DNA of 55,815 nt from Vibrio bivalvicida (GCF_001399455.2 NZ_LLEI02000027.1:1-55815); one strand, 5' to 3'; counted from the stretch's first letter, positions 1 to 9,521 are shown. Numbers and translations are program-made. The notes: generated by a model from the sequence alone, not told the origin.

Positions 1-103
1 TTGGATTATCATCAACGAGTGCCCACACAGATTGATAGGTCTATATTTTTAAAGAGCTTTTCTAACAAGCAAAGCGTTTATCGCTTCGTTGCCAAGGGTG
101 CGT

Positions 104-131
104 ATCTTACGCTTCCCACCTTGAGAGTCAA
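104..131 (-). promoter_or_regulatory. rrn P2 promoter
   Basis: Minus strand: -35 TTGACT (126-131), 16-bp spacer, -10 TAAGAT (104-109), about 105 bp downstream of P1 and upstream of boxA. The P1-P2-boxA order matches enterobacterial rRNA operons. Confidence 0.75.
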
Positions 132-207
132 GCATTTTTTAAAATTTCTTTTCTCTCTTTTCAACTCGGTGTGTGACATCTGTCTCACTCCGTGTCGATG
201 AGGCGGC

Positions 208-235
208 ATTATAGGGAGGTCTGAGAGGAAGACAA
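208..235 (-). promoter_or_regulatory. rrn P1 promoter
   Basis: Minus strand: -35 TTGTCT (230-235), 16-bp spacer, perfect -10 TATAAT (208-213), followed by a GC-rich discriminator (GCCGCC) typical of stringently controlled, growth-rate-regulated rRNA promoters. Upstream A/T-rich sequence could be an UP element. Inferred from sequence only. Confidence 0.8.
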
Positions 236-425
236 GTGTTTTTTCGAAATTAATTTCCGTTTGGTTAAAAACAAATCAAAACCCTGAAAATAGAATAAAA
301 TTTCAACATTTGAGTCATGTCACACCAATACGTTGGAAAAACAACAACCATATACGTAAGATCCGTGTGTCTATTTTGTTAACGGTAGACCTAATTTTTC
401 TTAAACCTAAAAGTTGTATTCCAAT

Positions 426-875
426 ATGAGTTCAAACAAATCGACCTTAATGATTGTCGCCTTAGCAGTTTTGGGCGGAATCATCTTTTCGCAGGTATCT
501 ATCTCTCCTGCTTTAAGTTTTGTTCTGGGTGTTTTTGCTTCCGCTTTCATTGTTAAACTTTCTAACACCAATATTGAGCAAGACCATACAAACGATCCAT
601 CAACAAAAACACTTTATGTCGGTAACTTGCCTTATAAGGCCAATGAATCACACGTGAAAGAGCTGTTTGCTAAACATGGCGAAGTTTTTGCCGTTCGTTT
701 AATGAAAGACAAGCGTACCGGTAAAAGAAGAGGCTTTGGTTTTGTCGTGATGGCTGCAGTAGACGCGCAACCCACTATAGAAGCACTCAATGAAAAGGAT
801 TATATGCAACGTACTCTTAAGGTGCGTATCGCTAACGATCCTAAATCTCAAGCGGAAAATACTGAACAGAGCTAA
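426..875 (+). CDS. membrane-anchored RNA-recognition-motif (RRM) protein
   Basis: 149 residues. The N-terminus has two hydrophobic segments (about 6-22 and 28-44). After a short polar linker comes a single RRM domain (about 62-140) with clear RNP2 (LYVGNL, 63-68) and RNP1 (RRGFGFVVM, 101-109) motifs carrying the aromatic residues that stack on RNA bases. Stand-alone RRM proteins are found in many Gram-negatives, but the membrane hairpin in front is less usual and implies that the RRM faces the cytoplasm from the inner membrane. I chose the ATG at 426 over an in-frame TTG at 414; neither has a strong ribosome-binding site. The 3' end overlaps the end of murI, which is read from the other strand, by 35 bp. 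RNA target unknown. Confidence 0.85.
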   Translation: MSSNKSTLMIVALAVLGGIIFSQVSISPALSFVLGVFASAFIVKLSNTNIEQDHTNDPSTKTLYVGNLPYKANESHVKELFAKHGEVFAVRLMKDKRTGKRRGFGFVVMAAVDAQPTIEALNEKDYMQRTLKVRIANDPKSQAENTEQS

Positions 876-1641
876 AGCCGAGTTCATGTAATGCAATATT
901 CAATGCTCCCTCTTCCCAAGGGGGAGCACTTGATAAAATGTCTTTTGTTCCACTCCTACTCAACTGCGTATTCGCTCTATCGCTTAATAAGTCTGCCACT
1001 CGACGTGCAATCGCCTCCCCCGAATCCACCAGCAACACATTACTAGACAGTACCTGCTGTATTTCTTGCTTTATAAGAGGAAAATGAGTACAGCCCAAGA
1101 CCGCCACATCTACTTTATTGTCGATAGGGGTCAATATGTGCTTCAACTCGACCAGATCGATAGGTTTCCCTCTTAACTTTTCTTCTGCCATATCCACCAA
1201 TCGCGTTGAACCAAGCAGTTCAACGGGTTTATTTTGAGAAAAATTACGGATCAGGTCATGTGTATAGGGGCGGGTTATCGTCGCCGGAGTGGCTATCAGT
1301 CCTAACGCTTTATTGGCAAGATTTGAAGCTGGCTTAATGGCAGGCACAACGCCGACAACCGGAATAGACAGCTTGCCACGCAATGTTGGTAAGACAATTG
1401 TACTTGCGGTATTACAGGCAATAACAACCAATTCGATCTGGTACTGTGCTACCAATGAACAAACCAAGGCATCTACACGAGCAATCAGAGTCTCGTGTTC
1501 TAGTTCCCCATACGGGTAGGCAGCATTGTCAAAGATATAGAGGTAATCAAGCTGAGGGAGTTTTGTCTGTATCTCTTTATATACAGACAGACCACCGACA
1601 CCAGAATCAAAGATTAAGATTTTTGCTTGTTGCTGGGACAC
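841..1641 (-). CDS. murI: glutamate racemase
   Basis: 266 residues, normal family length. Interconverts L- and D-glutamate in the cytoplasm, supplying D-Glu for peptidoglycan. The N-terminal [10 protein letters not shown] motif (Asp12, Ser13) and the two catalytic cysteines are visible: Cys76 in ACNTAST and Cys184 in GCTHFPL. The C-terminal coding sequence runs 35 bp into the convergent RRM gene, so both stop codons lie inside the other gene and no terminator separates them. The DUF71-type ATPase gene lies 46 bp upstream in the same direction, so co-transcription is likely. Confidence 0.97.
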   Translation of the reverse strand: MSQQQAKILIFDSGVGGLSVYKEIQTKLPQLDYLYIFDNAAYPYGELEHETLIARVDALVCSLVAQYQIELVVIACNTASTIVLPTLRGKLSIPVVGVVPAIKPASNLANKALGLIATPATITRPYTHDLIRNFSQNKPVELLGSTRLVDMAEEKLRGKPIDLVELKHILTPIDNKVDVAVLGCTHFPLIKQEIQQVLSSNVLLVDSGEAIARRVADLLSDRANTQLSRSGTKDILSSAPPWEEGALNIALHELGFSSVQYFPLEI

Positions 1642-1687
1642 TTGATTTGCTCACTACTTTGCGACTTGGCAATGATACTCGCTGTGG

Positions 1688-2359
1688 CTATTTTGGCAAA
1701 CATTGCGCTTGATAACGTTGATGAGTAAAGCGATCTCCTCGCTCCTGATGAGTTAGCTTTAGTTCAATTTTACCTTTATAACTGCGAGTCTCTGTTACTA
1801 GAGTATGAAACTCTCCATCTTCACCACAAAGGTCAACACCGTTTGGTAAGCTATCTAGGAAGGCTTGGCTATACCACTGACCACAGTAGTCAGGTGTTAA
1901 TGCATTGCCATCAATTGTCACAACCAAGGTTTTAATCCCTCGTTGGAGGATCTCTTGTGCTAAGTCTGCGCTTCGCTGCCCTAGTAGAGGAAACACACAT
2001 TCCCATCCGGCAGGCTCGATAAAGCTACGACGATAGGCTTCTATACCATTACAGAACATATCGCCAAACGCGACGCCATCAATCGCAAGGCCGCTCTCTT
2101 TTAGCGCCTTGATAATCGTCGATTGATAAACTTCATTGGTTGGAAAAGCTTGGGGCATTTCTATCTTAATTAACGGCAATCCTAGTAGCTCCGCCTGCAT
2201 ATCAAGCACAGGAACAGGAGTCGCTTGGAAAGGGACTTCATCTTTGACATAGGTCGTGTATAGACCCACCACTTGATACTCTTCGCTTTCAATCAACCTT
2301 TCTAAGGTCAAAGTCGAATCTTTACCGCTCGACCAGCTAATAATGACGTTCTTTTTCAT
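1688..2359 (-). CDS. DUF71-type ATP pyrophosphatase (diphthine-ammonia-ligase-like)
   Basis: 223 residues. Begins with a PP-loop (SWSSGKDST, about residues 9-17), the signature of the adenine-nucleotide alpha-hydrolase superfamily that adenylates a substrate and releases pyrophosphate. The rest resembles the Dph6/MJ0570-like DUF71 family. Bacteria have no diphthamide, so the true substrate is unknown. It lies between btuB and murI, separated from btuB by a terminator hairpin, so it may be expressed partly by read-through from the B12-controlled transcript. A link to cobalamin or corrinoid processing is a guess from position only. Confidence 0.8.
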   Translation of the reverse strand: MKKNVIISWSSGKDSTLTLERLIESEEYQVVGLYTTYVKDEVPFQATPVPVLDMQAELLGLPLIKIEMPQAFPTNEVYQSTIIKALKESGLAIDGVAFGDMFCNGIEAYRRSFIEPAGWECVFPLLGQRSADLAQEILQRGIKTLVVTIDGNALTPDYCGQWYSQAFLDSLPNGVDLCGEDGEFHTLVTETRSYKGKIELKLTHQERGDRFTHQRYQAQCLPK

Positions 2360-2380
2360 AGTTTGCTTATATAGATAAAT

Positions 2381-2404
2381 AAAAACCGCCCGAAGGCGGT
2401 TTTT
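2381..2404 (-). terminator. Rho-independent terminator after btuB
   Basis: GC-rich stem ACCGCC/GGCGGT with a CGAA loop, A-run on one side and T-run on the other. It lies just past the btuB stop and before the DUF71 gene; the symmetric A/T flanks would allow activity in both directions. Confidence 0.85.
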
Positions 2405-2414
2405 AAAGTTTTCG

Positions 2415-4235
2415 TTAGAATTGGTAAGATGCGTTTAGATACCACTCACGCTCTGCAGCAGGGTAACCTTTGGCCGTTTCGTAGCCCTTATCGAACATAT
2501 TGCTTACACGCAGGCCCGTTGTAAACTTGTCCGTCACGCGGTAAGTAACAGCAGCATCAGCTGTTGAGTACGCCTCTAACTCATATAAAGAAGAGTCATA
2601 ACGCTTACCTACGTAGTTAGCGATAAGTGAAACATCAATGGCATCAGAGCTGTAAGTTCCAACCCACTTATAGTTTTCTTTCGCACGGCGAATCAGCTGA
2701 GTATTTTTCTTTGTGTCTTTCGGATCTTTCCAATCACCAATCAACTTATGGTTGATTGGGCCAGCCTCAAATCCAAGCTCCAGTTCAATACCTTTGATCT
2801 GGGCATTTTCAACATTCGATGGCTTATAGTCGCTGCTACCTGGAGCAATAGGAGCCCACTCAATCATATCTTCGATATCGGTACGGTATGTTGTCAGACT
2901 CCAATCAATAACCTCATGGTAGCCTTTTACACCAAACTCAAGAGATTTTGATGTCTCTGGTTTTAGGTCAGGGTTCCCACTGGTTGGATAGTAAAGGTCA
3001 TTAAATGTCGGCGCTTTAAATGCCGTGCCATAACTACCTACTAGTTCAATTGCCTCAGTAAGCGCATAGCCTGCACCTAGATTCCAAGTAGTATGGTTAC
3101 CAAATGCGCTGTCTCTATCGTTGCGCAAGCTCGCTTCTAACGTTAGATCTGAAAATTGGGTAAAACCAGTGATAAACACACCAGTGTTGGTTTTCTTATT
3201 GTCACTGAAGTCACTGGTGTTTGTGCCGCCAAGTTGCGCTTTTTCTTGGTAATAGTCGACACCTAAGTTAATTGCACTATTTTCTAGCCCTGTATAAGTA
3301 TTCACCCAAGATGCACTGTTACGTTTAGTCGTAATTGACGCTTTGCCTGATGCGCCGCCATCAGCCTTACCATCAGCAGAGTAACCTTTGTCAGTACTTA
3401 ACTGAAGCTGAGACAACCAATTCTCTGACGAGTAATTTACACCACCAGCAAAAGTGTAGTTTTCTCGGTCTGACTCATATTTAGAGCCACGGTCATATTC
3501 CACGACCCCACTTTGGTAGTAGCCAGTAAAGAACAATTCCACTGAAGAAGAATAAGTATGGGTCAGGCTACCAAGAATAGTCTGAGCATCAAAACCATGT
3601 CTATCACTATCAGGGGCAGAGCTTGATACTTTGTAGCCTTTACTCTTTTCATTATTTACAAAGAAGCTACCTTTTGTCTTCTCAGAAATATCACCAACCG
3701 ATCGCCAGCTTTGTTGAGCGTAGCTATTTGAACCAAATGTTGCTTTCGCTTCGTGCACGCTGCCTAACTTAGGCTTAGTGGTGATGCTAATTACGCCACC
3801 AAGTGCGTCAGAACCATAGACTGCAGCGCGAGGTCCGCGTACCACTTCAATTTTCTCAATAGCATTGGCAGGAATAAGACCAACTGAGGCGCCGCCTGCA
3901 GTAGCAGAGTTAATACGCACTCCATCAACCAGAACTAAGGTATGACGAGATTCAGTACCACGGATAAAGATAGAGTTAATGTTCGCTTTAGTACCTTGGT
4001 AGCTCAGCTCAACACCTGGAATAGTCTTAAGTACATCGAGCACGCTTTGCGCCTGCATCTTCTCAATATCTTCACGTGTCACAACACTCATTGGTGCAAG
4101 TACTGAGTCTGCTGACTGCTCAAATCGACTTGCAGTGACCACCATAGTTTCATCAGAAGATGCTTGTTGGGCGTAAGAAAGGGAGGCGTGCGGAAGTAGC
4201 GATGCCACGGCAATCGCTAGAATAGATCGGTTCAT
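2415..4235 (-). CDS. btuB: TonB-dependent vitamin B12 outer-membrane receptor
   Basis: 606 residues. Signal peptide at about 1-22 (cleaved near YAQQA), then a TonB-box-like ETMVVTA, a plug domain (about residues 30-150, including DVLKTIPGVE and the IRGTESRHTLVLVDGVRIN strip) and a 22-stranded-barrel-type C-terminus ending in aromatic YQF, the outer-membrane insertion signature. Imports cobalamin into the periplasm using TonB energy. I moved the start from the upstream in-frame codon at 4295 to the ATG at 4235, because only this start places the signal peptide at the N-terminus. The first 20 codons of the long frame lie within the riboswitch region. Regulated by the cobalamin riboswitch directly upstream. 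Confidence 0.96.
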   Translation of the reverse strand: MNRSILAIAVASLLPHASLSYAQQASSDETMVVTASRFEQSADSVLAPMSVVTREDIEKMQAQSVLDVLKTIPGVELSYQGTKANINSIFIRGTESRHTLVLVDGVRINSATAGGASVGLIPANAIEKIEVVRGPRAAVYGSDALGGVISITTKPKLGSVHEAKATFGSNSYAQQSWRSVGDISEKTKGSFFVNNEKSKGYKVSSSAPDSDRHGFDAQTILGSLTHTYSSSVELFFTGYYQSGVVEYDRGSKYESDRENYTFAGGVNYSSENWLSQLQLSTDKGYSADGKADGGASGKASITTKRNSASWVNTYTGLENSAINLGVDYYQEKAQLGGTNTSDFSDNKKTNTGVFITGFTQFSDLTLEASLRNDRDSAFGNHTTWNLGAGYALTEAIELVGSYGTAFKAPTFNDLYYPTSGNPDLKPETSKSLEFGVKGYHEVIDWSLTTYRTDIEDMIEWAPIAPGSSDYKPSNVENAQIKGIELELGFEAGPINHKLIGDWKDPKDTKKNTQLIRRAKENYKWVGTYSSDAIDVSLIANYVGKRYDSSLYELEAYSTADAAVTYRVTDKFTTGLRVSNMFDKGYETAKGYPAAEREWYLNASYQF

Positions 4236-4289
4236 TTTTATAATCCTAAATCGCGTAAGTCCTACCGAGCATGGAGCGCTTGCTTCCAG

Positions 4290-4485
4290 TACCACTGCTC
4301 AGCTGCTGGCAGGTCTTCGGACTTAAGAGCTCGGCATTGCCACCTATTCACTCGACTTCCCACATAGTCCACTATGCAGTGTCATTTGAGTTTTCGTTCT
4401 CTTATACCGCTGCGCGTCAGTTCTGGATTCTCACCAGATTCCCTTTTCAGCCATCTATACATCTAGACAGCACCAGCTTGGTGAT
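4290..4485 (-). promoter_or_regulatory. cobalamin (B12) riboswitch controlling btuB
   Basis: On the minus strand the RNA would carry GGGAATCTGGTGAGAATCC, then ACTGACGCGCAGCGGTA, and the B12 box AGTCCGAAGACCTGCC (4308-4323), in the order of the AdoCbl riboswitch core. The btuB start codon lies about 70 nt downstream of the B12 box, leaving room for a ribosome-binding-site-sequestering hairpin, so translational control as in E. coli btuB is likely. Boundaries are approximate. The remainder of the 456-bp btuB-trmA gap (4486-4691) shows no gene. Confidence 0.93.
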
Positions 4486-4691
4486 GATGTTATTAAGCAA
4501 TCGGTAGTTTGTCCAGCGCATATTCACTATTTGTATCTTTTTGAATTGGTTAGCAGCGCTACTAAGTGGTGATTTACACACTATCTTTAAGGCATTAGTG
4601 GGACAAGACTGGACATAACGCTGAGATTGAATAAAATCTGCGCTCTTAAATTAAATACAACCTCGACAGCTACCAACCTAAGGTAATAATC

Positions 4692-5801
4692 ATGGCGACT
4701 CTTGATGTAAACCCGCAACGCTACCAAGAACAATTGACTGAGAAGATCGATCGTCTCAACGAGATGTTCACGCCTTACCATGTACCTGAGTTGGAAGTAT
4801 TTGAATCTCCCGAGCAACACTACCGTATGCGTGCAGAGTTTCGAGTTTGGCATGAAGGTGACGATCTTTTCTACATCATGTTCAATCAAGAAACACGCGA
4901 GAAGTACCGTGTCGATCAGTTTCCCGCTGCAAGCCGTTTGATCAACGACTTAATGCCATTACTTGTTGATGCAATGAAAGACAACGATTCACTGCGTCGC
5001 AAGCTATTCCAAGTTGACTTCCTTTCTACGCTAAGCGGAGAAATCTTAGTTTCGCTGCTTTACCATCGTCAGCTTGATGAGGAATGGACTGACAATGCGA
5101 AAGCGCTAAAACAACGTTTGAATGATGAAGGCTTTAACCTCAACATCATCGGTCGCGCACGCAAGATGAAGATTGTTCTCGATCGTGACTATGTGATTGA
5201 GAAGCTAGACGTCAACGGCAAACCATATATCTACCAGCAAGTTGAAAATAGCTTTACTCAGCCGAATGGCAAGGTAGCGGAGAAGATGCTTGAATGGGCT
5301 GTTGATTGTACGCAAGACAGTACCGGCGATCTTCTAGAGCTTTATTGTGGTAACGGTAACTTCTCGCTGGCTTTAGCGCAAAACTTTGACCGCGTACTGG
5401 CAACGGAGCTGGCAAAACCGTCTGTGGTTTCCGCTCAATACAATATTGCTGCGAACAAAATTGATAACGTGCAGATCCTACGCCTTTCAGCAGAAGAGTT
5501 TACTGAGGCTATTGAAGGCAAGCGTGAGTTCCGCCGCCTACAAGATGCTGGTGTCGATTTGAAAAGCTACAACTGCAACACCATTTTTGTCGATCCACCG
5601 CGCGCGGGTATGGATATTGATACTTGTAAGATGGTACAAGGCTACGAGCGTATTATGTACATCTCATGCAACCCAGAAACACTAATAGATAACTTAGATG
5701 TACTTTGCGAAACACATAAAGTCACGCGCTTTGCCCTATTTGATCAGTTCCCATATACCCACCATATGGAAGCAGGTGTACTGCTAGAACGCAAAGCATA
5801 A
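4692..5801 (+). CDS. trmA: tRNA (uracil-54-C5)-methyltransferase
   Basis: 369 residues, close to E. coli TrmA. Makes ribothymidine at tRNA position 54 using S-adenosylmethionine. Visible motifs: SAM site [12 protein letters not shown] (214-225), [10 protein letters not shown] (299-308), nucleophile Cys326 in ISCNPET and general base Glu360 in HMEAGVLL. Start ATG preceded by AAGGTAA. It has no [4Fe-4S] cysteines, which separates it from RlmC/RlmD. Divergent from btuB; a shared bidirectional terminator separates it from yijD. Confidence 0.97.
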   Translation: MATLDVNPQRYQEQLTEKIDRLNEMFTPYHVPELEVFESPEQHYRMRAEFRVWHEGDDLFYIMFNQETREKYRVDQFPAASRLINDLMPLLVDAMKDNDSLRRKLFQVDFLSTLSGEILVSLLYHRQLDEEWTDNAKALKQRLNDEGFNLNIIGRARKMKIVLDRDYVIEKLDVNGKPYIYQQVENSFTQPNGKVAEKMLEWAVDCTQDSTGDLLELYCGNGNFSLALAQNFDRVLATELAKPSVVSAQYNIAANKIDNVQILRLSAEEFTEAIEGKREFRRLQDAGVDLKSYNCNTIFVDPPRAGMDIDTCKMVQGYERIMYISCNPETLIDNLDVLCETHKVTRFALFDQFPYTHHMEAGVLLERKA

Positions 5802-5818
5802 TCGTACACGACACGAAT

Positions 5819-5846
5819 AAAAAACGAGCCAACAGGCTCGTTTTTT
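5819..5846. terminator. bidirectional terminator between trmA and yijD
   Basis: Stem ACGAGCC/GGCTCGT, loop AACA, with A6 on the left and T6 on the right, between convergent genes, so it can serve both. Confidence 0.9.
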
Positions 5847-5868
5847 GTATCTATTAAAATAACTGCGA

Positions 5869-6258
5869 TTAAGATTCAGCTTTCGCTTTCGACGGTGCAG
5901 TCAAAAAGCCCAACTTCTTCGCAACCCAAAGGAGCAAGCCAAGGGTAATAAAGATTGCTAACATGTTAGAGCCAGAGTCTGGGTACTGAGCTTTAACAAA
6001 TGCCGAGTGACCAAATGCACCAACGAAGAAACACGCTAGGCCAACTAACGGAATGTCTTCAGACACAGGGTTACTTAGGTACTCTCGGTAAAGCGCTTGT
6101 ACTGACAGAACAAGCGCAATCAGTGGAAAAATTGAGAAAGAGACATCACTCATAGTGAGCCATGACAACATGGCGTCACCACACATACCCGCAATCAGTG
6201 CCAGTACCAGTGTTTTCTTCTCAGAACCACGATTAACTTGGTTTGTTTCATTCGACAT
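5869..6258 (-). CDS. yijD: YijD-like DUF1422 inner-membrane protein
   Basis: 129 residues with about four hydrophobic segments (roughly 14-32, 39-56, 70-90, 98-115). In E. coli yijD is the partner gene downstream of fabR, and the same arrangement occurs here: the fabR stop and the yijD start share one base (TAATG), implying translational coupling. No biochemical function is known for the family; its context suggests membrane-lipid homeostasis, which is inference. Confidence 0.85.
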   Translation of the reverse strand: MSNETNQVNRGSEKKTLVLALIAGMCGDAMLSWLTMSDVSFSIFPLIALVLSVQALYREYLSNPVSEDIPLVGLACFFVGAFGHSAFVKAQYPDSGSNMLAIFITLGLLLWVAKKLGFLTAPSKAKAES

Positions 6259-6890
6259 TAATCTACCCCACCTTTTAATCGGTTACGTTCACGTTCTTTG
6301 CGATACCAGAAAGCCCCTTTGGCTACCATTCGCAACTGCATAATTAGACGTTCAGCGAGTTCATCGCGTTCACGTCGATTTAAATCTAGAGCTTCCGCAC
6401 CTGAGCTAAATACTAGCGTGACCGACGCTTCTGCTTGAACAAAAGCTTCATCACGATCCATACCTGTACTGATCAGGTACTCTGTCATCTCGGCGACAAA
6501 GTGTTGCATCTCTCGAGCTACGGCAGTACGAAAGTCAAACGAGGTGCCCGAACGTTCACGTAATAATAGTCGGAAAACGTTAGGACTGCTTTCGATGAAT
6601 TCCATAAAGGTCTCAACCGAAGTGCGAATCACACTACCCTCTTTGACGATACGCTGGCGAGCTTGGCGCATAAGTTGACGCAGTAGCAGGCCCCCTTCGT
6701 CTACCATGGTCAACCCTAGCTCATCCATATCTTTAAAGTGGCGATAAAACGAAGTTGGAGCGATGCCCGCTTCTCGCGCCACTTCACGCAAACTCAGGTT
6801 GGAAAAACTTCGATCAGCACTAAGCTGACTGAATGCAGCGTCAATCAACGAGCGACGCGTTTTCTCTTTCTGCTGAGCACGGATTCCCAT
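6258..6890 (-). CDS. fabR: TetR-family repressor of unsaturated fatty-acid synthesis
   Basis: 210 residues. The N-terminal helix-turn-helix (about 25-60, including [19 protein letters not shown]) and the ligand-domain motif [11 protein letters not shown] are nearly identical to E. coli FabR, which represses fabA and fabB in response to the ratio of unsaturated to saturated acyl chains. The chosen start gives [13 protein letters not shown], matching the family; an in-frame ATG three codons earlier (6899) is possible. Coupled to yijD and divergent from sthA, the same neighbourhood as in E. coli. Confidence 0.95.
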   Translation of the reverse strand: MGIRAQQKEKTRRSLIDAAFSQLSADRSFSNLSLREVAREAGIAPTSFYRHFKDMDELGLTMVDEGGLLLRQLMRQARQRIVKEGSVIRTSVETFMEFIESSPNVFRLLLRERSGTSFDFRTAVAREMQHFVAEMTEYLISTGMDRDEAFVQAEASVTLVFSSGAEALDLNRRERDELAERLIMQLRMVAKGAFWYRKERERNRLKGGVD

Positions 6891-7107
6891 GGATTTCATA
6901 GTTATTGTTCTATTTTTCTAACTTCGATAACCATTAATATACAACGATTGACCTAAGGAGATAAGCCAAAATCTTTCGCATTGATGACCAAGTGGCAATT
7001 AAACCGAGTTGAATTAAGAATTCAATCTTTTCCACCCTAATAAGAGACATACAACATACCCTTTAATCTATTTGCTTGGTTCGGCGTGATCTCGACGACT
7101 GTCTAGT

Positions 7108-7125
7108 ATGCTTTAGGTGTACGCT
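7108..7125 (+). promoter_or_regulatory. possible FabR-type half operator in the fabR-sthA intergenic region
   Basis: The 18-mer ATGCTTTAGGTGTACGCT contains one perfect half (TGTACGCT) of the FabR/FadR-like palindrome AGCGTACA-nn-TGTTCGCT as I recall it for E. coli fabA/fabB; the other half matches poorly. It lies about 60 bp before sthA and about 220 bp before fabR. Weak evidence. Confidence 0.25.
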
Positions 7126-7187
7126 GTAGCGGAATCAGTTAAAATCTCGCTAAAGCAATGTTAAGAATCTATAACAAGGAAGAAACT

Positions 7188-8588
7188 ATGGCCCAGAGCA
7201 ATCACTTTGATGTAATCGTTATTGGTAGTGGCCCCGGAGGTGAAGGGGCAGCGATGGGATTAACCAAAGCGGGCTTAGATGTTGCCATTGTAGAAAAGGA
7301 AAGCAGTGTCGGTGGTGGCTGTACTCACTGGGGGACTATTCCTTCAAAAGCTTTACGTCATGCAGTCAGCCGGATTATCGAGTTCAACAACAACCCTCTG
7401 TTTTGTCATAATAACACCAGTCTACACTCAACCTTTTCCAACATTCTCGGCCATGCCAAATCGGTGATTGACAAACAGACACGACTTCGCCAAGGTTTCT
7501 ATGACCGCAACCAGTGCTCGTTGATTTTTGGCACTGCTCGCTTTATCGATAAATATACTATTGCCGTGATGCAAAGCGATGGCACAGAAGAGACCTACAG
7601 TGCCGATCGTTTTGTTATTGCGACTGGATCTCGACCATACCAACCAGACAATGTCGACTTTATGCATGAGCGTATCTATGACAGCGACTCAATTCTAAGC
7701 CTGAAACACGATCCTCGTCATATCATCATCTACGGTGCAGGAGTTATCGGTTGTGAGTACGCCTCTATCTTCCGTGGCTTAGGAGTAAAGACAGATCTAA
7801 TCAACACCCGAGATCGCCTACTTGCTTTCCTAGACAATGAAGTTTCAGATGCATTGTCATACCACTTCTGGAACAGTGGTGTTGTGATTCGCAATGATGA
7901 AACATTTGAGAAAATTGAAGGCACGGATGATGGGGTGATTGTTCACCTAGAATCGGGCAAGAAAATGCGTGCTGACTGCATCCTATACGCCAATGGACGT
8001 ACAGGTAACACAGACAAACTACATCTGACGGCCATTGGGCTAAAAGCAGATTCGCGCGGGCAACTAAAAGTCGATGGTAACTATCAGACCGAGGTTGAAC
8101 ATGTTTACGCGGTCGGAGATGTCATTGGCTACCCAAGCCTAGCAAGTGCAGCTTATGACCAAGGCCGCTTCGTTGCTCAAGCGATTACTAAGGGCAAAGC
8201 TGACGGCAACCTGATTGACGATATTCCAACTGGTATTTATACCATTCCAGAGATCAGCTCTGTGGGTAAAACAGAGCAAGAGTTAACCGCCGCGAAAGTA
8301 CCTTATGAAGTTGGACGCTCTTCTTTCAAACACTTAGCTCGCGCCCAGATCGCGGGGAAAGATATTGGTAGCTTAAAGATTCTCTTCCACCGTGAAACGA
8401 AAGAGATTCTCGGTATTCACTGTTTTGGTGAGCGCGCGGCAGAAATCATTCACATCGGTCAAGCTATCATGGAACAGAAAGGGGAAGCGAATACTATCGA
8501 GTACTTCGTTAACACCACCTTCAACTACCCCACTATGGCCGAGGCTTACCGCGTAGCAGCACTTAATGGGCTTAACCGTTTGTTTTAA
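7188..8588 (+). CDS. sthA: soluble (Si-specific) NAD(P)+ transhydrogenase
   Basis: 466 residues, the same length as E. coli SthA/UdhA. FAD-containing cytoplasmic flavoprotein that passes reducing equivalents between NADPH and NADH. Shows the FAD Rossmann motif GSGPGGEG (13-20), a second nucleotide-binding motif [11 protein letters not shown], and the C-terminal [14 protein letters not shown]. It belongs to the pyridine-nucleotide disulfide oxidoreductase fold, but where relatives have a CxxxxC redox pair this protein reads CTHWGTIPS, with only one cysteine, which is characteristic of SthA. The ATG at 7188 has a good site (AAGGAAG) and was preferred over the in-frame ATG at 7158. Confidence 0.97.
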   Translation: MAQSNHFDVIVIGSGPGGEGAAMGLTKAGLDVAIVEKESSVGGGCTHWGTIPSKALRHAVSRIIEFNNNPLFCHNNTSLHSTFSNILGHAKSVIDKQTRLRQGFYDRNQCSLIFGTARFIDKYTIAVMQSDGTEETYSADRFVIATGSRPYQPDNVDFMHERIYDSDSILSLKHDPRHIIIYGAGVIGCEYASIFRGLGVKTDLINTRDRLLAFLDNEVSDALSYHFWNSGVVIRNDETFEKIEGTDDGVIVHLESGKKMRADCILYANGRTGNTDKLHLTAIGLKADSRGQLKVDGNYQTEVEHVYAVGDVIGYPSLASAAYDQGRFVAQAITKGKADGNLIDDIPTGIYTIPEISSVGKTEQELTAAKVPYEVGRSSFKHLARAQIAGKDIGSLKILFHRETKEILGIHCFGERAAEIIHIGQAIMEQKGEANTIEYFVNTTFNYPTMAEAYRVAALNGLNRLF

Positions 8589-8606
8589 TACCAACTAGCT
8601 AAGTAT

Positions 8607-8640
8607 AAAAAGCCGCAACTAAATTAAGTTGCGGCTTTTT
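8607..8640. terminator. bidirectional terminator between sthA and fghA
   Basis: Stem AGCCGCAACT/AGTTGCGGCT, loop AAATTA, flanked by A4 and T5. Lies between convergent genes. Confidence 0.9.
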
Positions 8641-8651
8641 AGTTTGCTAAA

Positions 8652-9491
8652 TTATTGATTCAGATAGGTAGCATGAAACTCTAGATGCTGATCAATAAAG
8701 CTCGAAATGAAGTAGTAGCTGTGGTCATAGCCCGACTGCATTCTCACTTCAACGTCAGAATCATGGGTTTTCGCTGCGGCAATCAATGCTTGTGGCTTTA
8801 GTTGCTCAACCAGAAAGCTATCCGCATCGCCTTGGTCGACTAAAATCGGCAGCTTTGCTTGTGCCTGCTTTAACAACTCACTGGCGTCATACTCTCGCCA
8901 AGCCTCAAAGTCATTACCTAGGTAGGCATTAAACGCTTTTTGCCCCCAAGGACACTGCATAGGATTAGTGATCGGACTAAACGCAGAAATTGAGCGGTAC
9001 TGCTGTGAGTTTTTTAGCCCTATAGTCAACGCGCCGTGTCCGCCCATACTATGCCCAGCAATCGACTTAATCGACGAAACTGGGAAGTTAGCTTCAATCA
9101 AAGATGGCAGCTCTTGAGTGACATAGTCATACATATGATAGTGACGAGACCAAGGCTCTTGAGTTGCATTAAGATAAAAACCGGCACCCTGTCCTAGATC
9201 GTAACCTTCATCATCTGCGACCTCTTCACCTCTAGGGCTAGTATCTGGTGCTACGATGGCAATACCTAATTCAGCAGCCCGGCGAAGCGCCCCTGCCTTT
9301 TGCATAAAGTTTTCGTCGGTGCAAGTTAGGCCTGATAACCAGTAAAGCACAGGCACGGGTTTGGCTTTGGTTGCGTTGGGTGGCAAAAAGATTGCGAAAC
9401 GCATGTTGCAGTTTAGAACGTTAGAATCATGCATGTACTGTTTGTGCCATCCACCAAATACTTTGGCTTGGCTTACGTTTTCAATGGTCAT
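8652..9491 (-). CDS. fghA: S-formylglutathione hydrolase
   Basis: 279 residues, alpha/beta-hydrolase of the esterase D family. Hydrolyses S-formylglutathione to formate and glutathione, the last step of glutathione-dependent formaldehyde detoxification. Visible: oxyanion region WLSGLTC, nucleophile in GHSMGGHG (about Ser148), acid in DQGDADSF and catalytic His in GYDHSYYF. The ATG at 9491 was preferred over the GTG at 9497. It follows frmA in the same direction after 75 bp that contain a hairpin, so the two probably form one operon. Confidence 0.95.
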   Translation of the reverse strand: MTIENVSQAKVFGGWHKQYMHDSNVLNCNMRFAIFLPPNATKAKPVPVLYWLSGLTCTDENFMQKAGALRRAAELGIAIVAPDTSPRGEEVADDEGYDLGQGAGFYLNATQEPWSRHYHMYDYVTQELPSLIEANFPVSSIKSIAGHSMGGHGALTIGLKNSQQYRSISAFSPITNPMQCPWGQKAFNAYLGNDFEAWREYDASELLKQAQAKLPILVDQGDADSFLVEQLKPQALIAAAKTHDSDVEVRMQSGYDHSYYFISSFIDQHLEFHATYLNQ

Positions 9492-9521
9492 AACCACCCC
9501 AGATTAAAAATTCAAAAGACA

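Larger units (their letters stand above)
1..290 (-). promoter_or_regulatory. rRNA operon promoter and leader region (16S lies off the left edge)
   Basis: Read on the minus strand, this is the upstream control region of an rRNA operon. A boxA-like antitermination element (AGCTCTTTAAAA, 47-58) is followed by a leader containing CAATCTGTGTGGGCACTCG, which is nearly identical to the E. coli 16S leader. Two tandem promoters (P1, P2) sit upstream, and the DNA at about 236-290 is A/T-rich, as expected for UP elements. The 16S gene itself should begin just left of position 1 and is not in the window. The open reading frame that spans 1-201 on the plus strand is not a gene. Confidence 0.9.

Noticed and set aside
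1..201. 66-codon frame across the left edge
   Set aside because: It is antisense to the rRNA leader with boxA and P2; the start is the window edge and no domain is visible.
4271..4507. 78-codon plus-strand frame
   Set aside because: Antisense to the cobalamin riboswitch, no domain and no ribosome-binding site.
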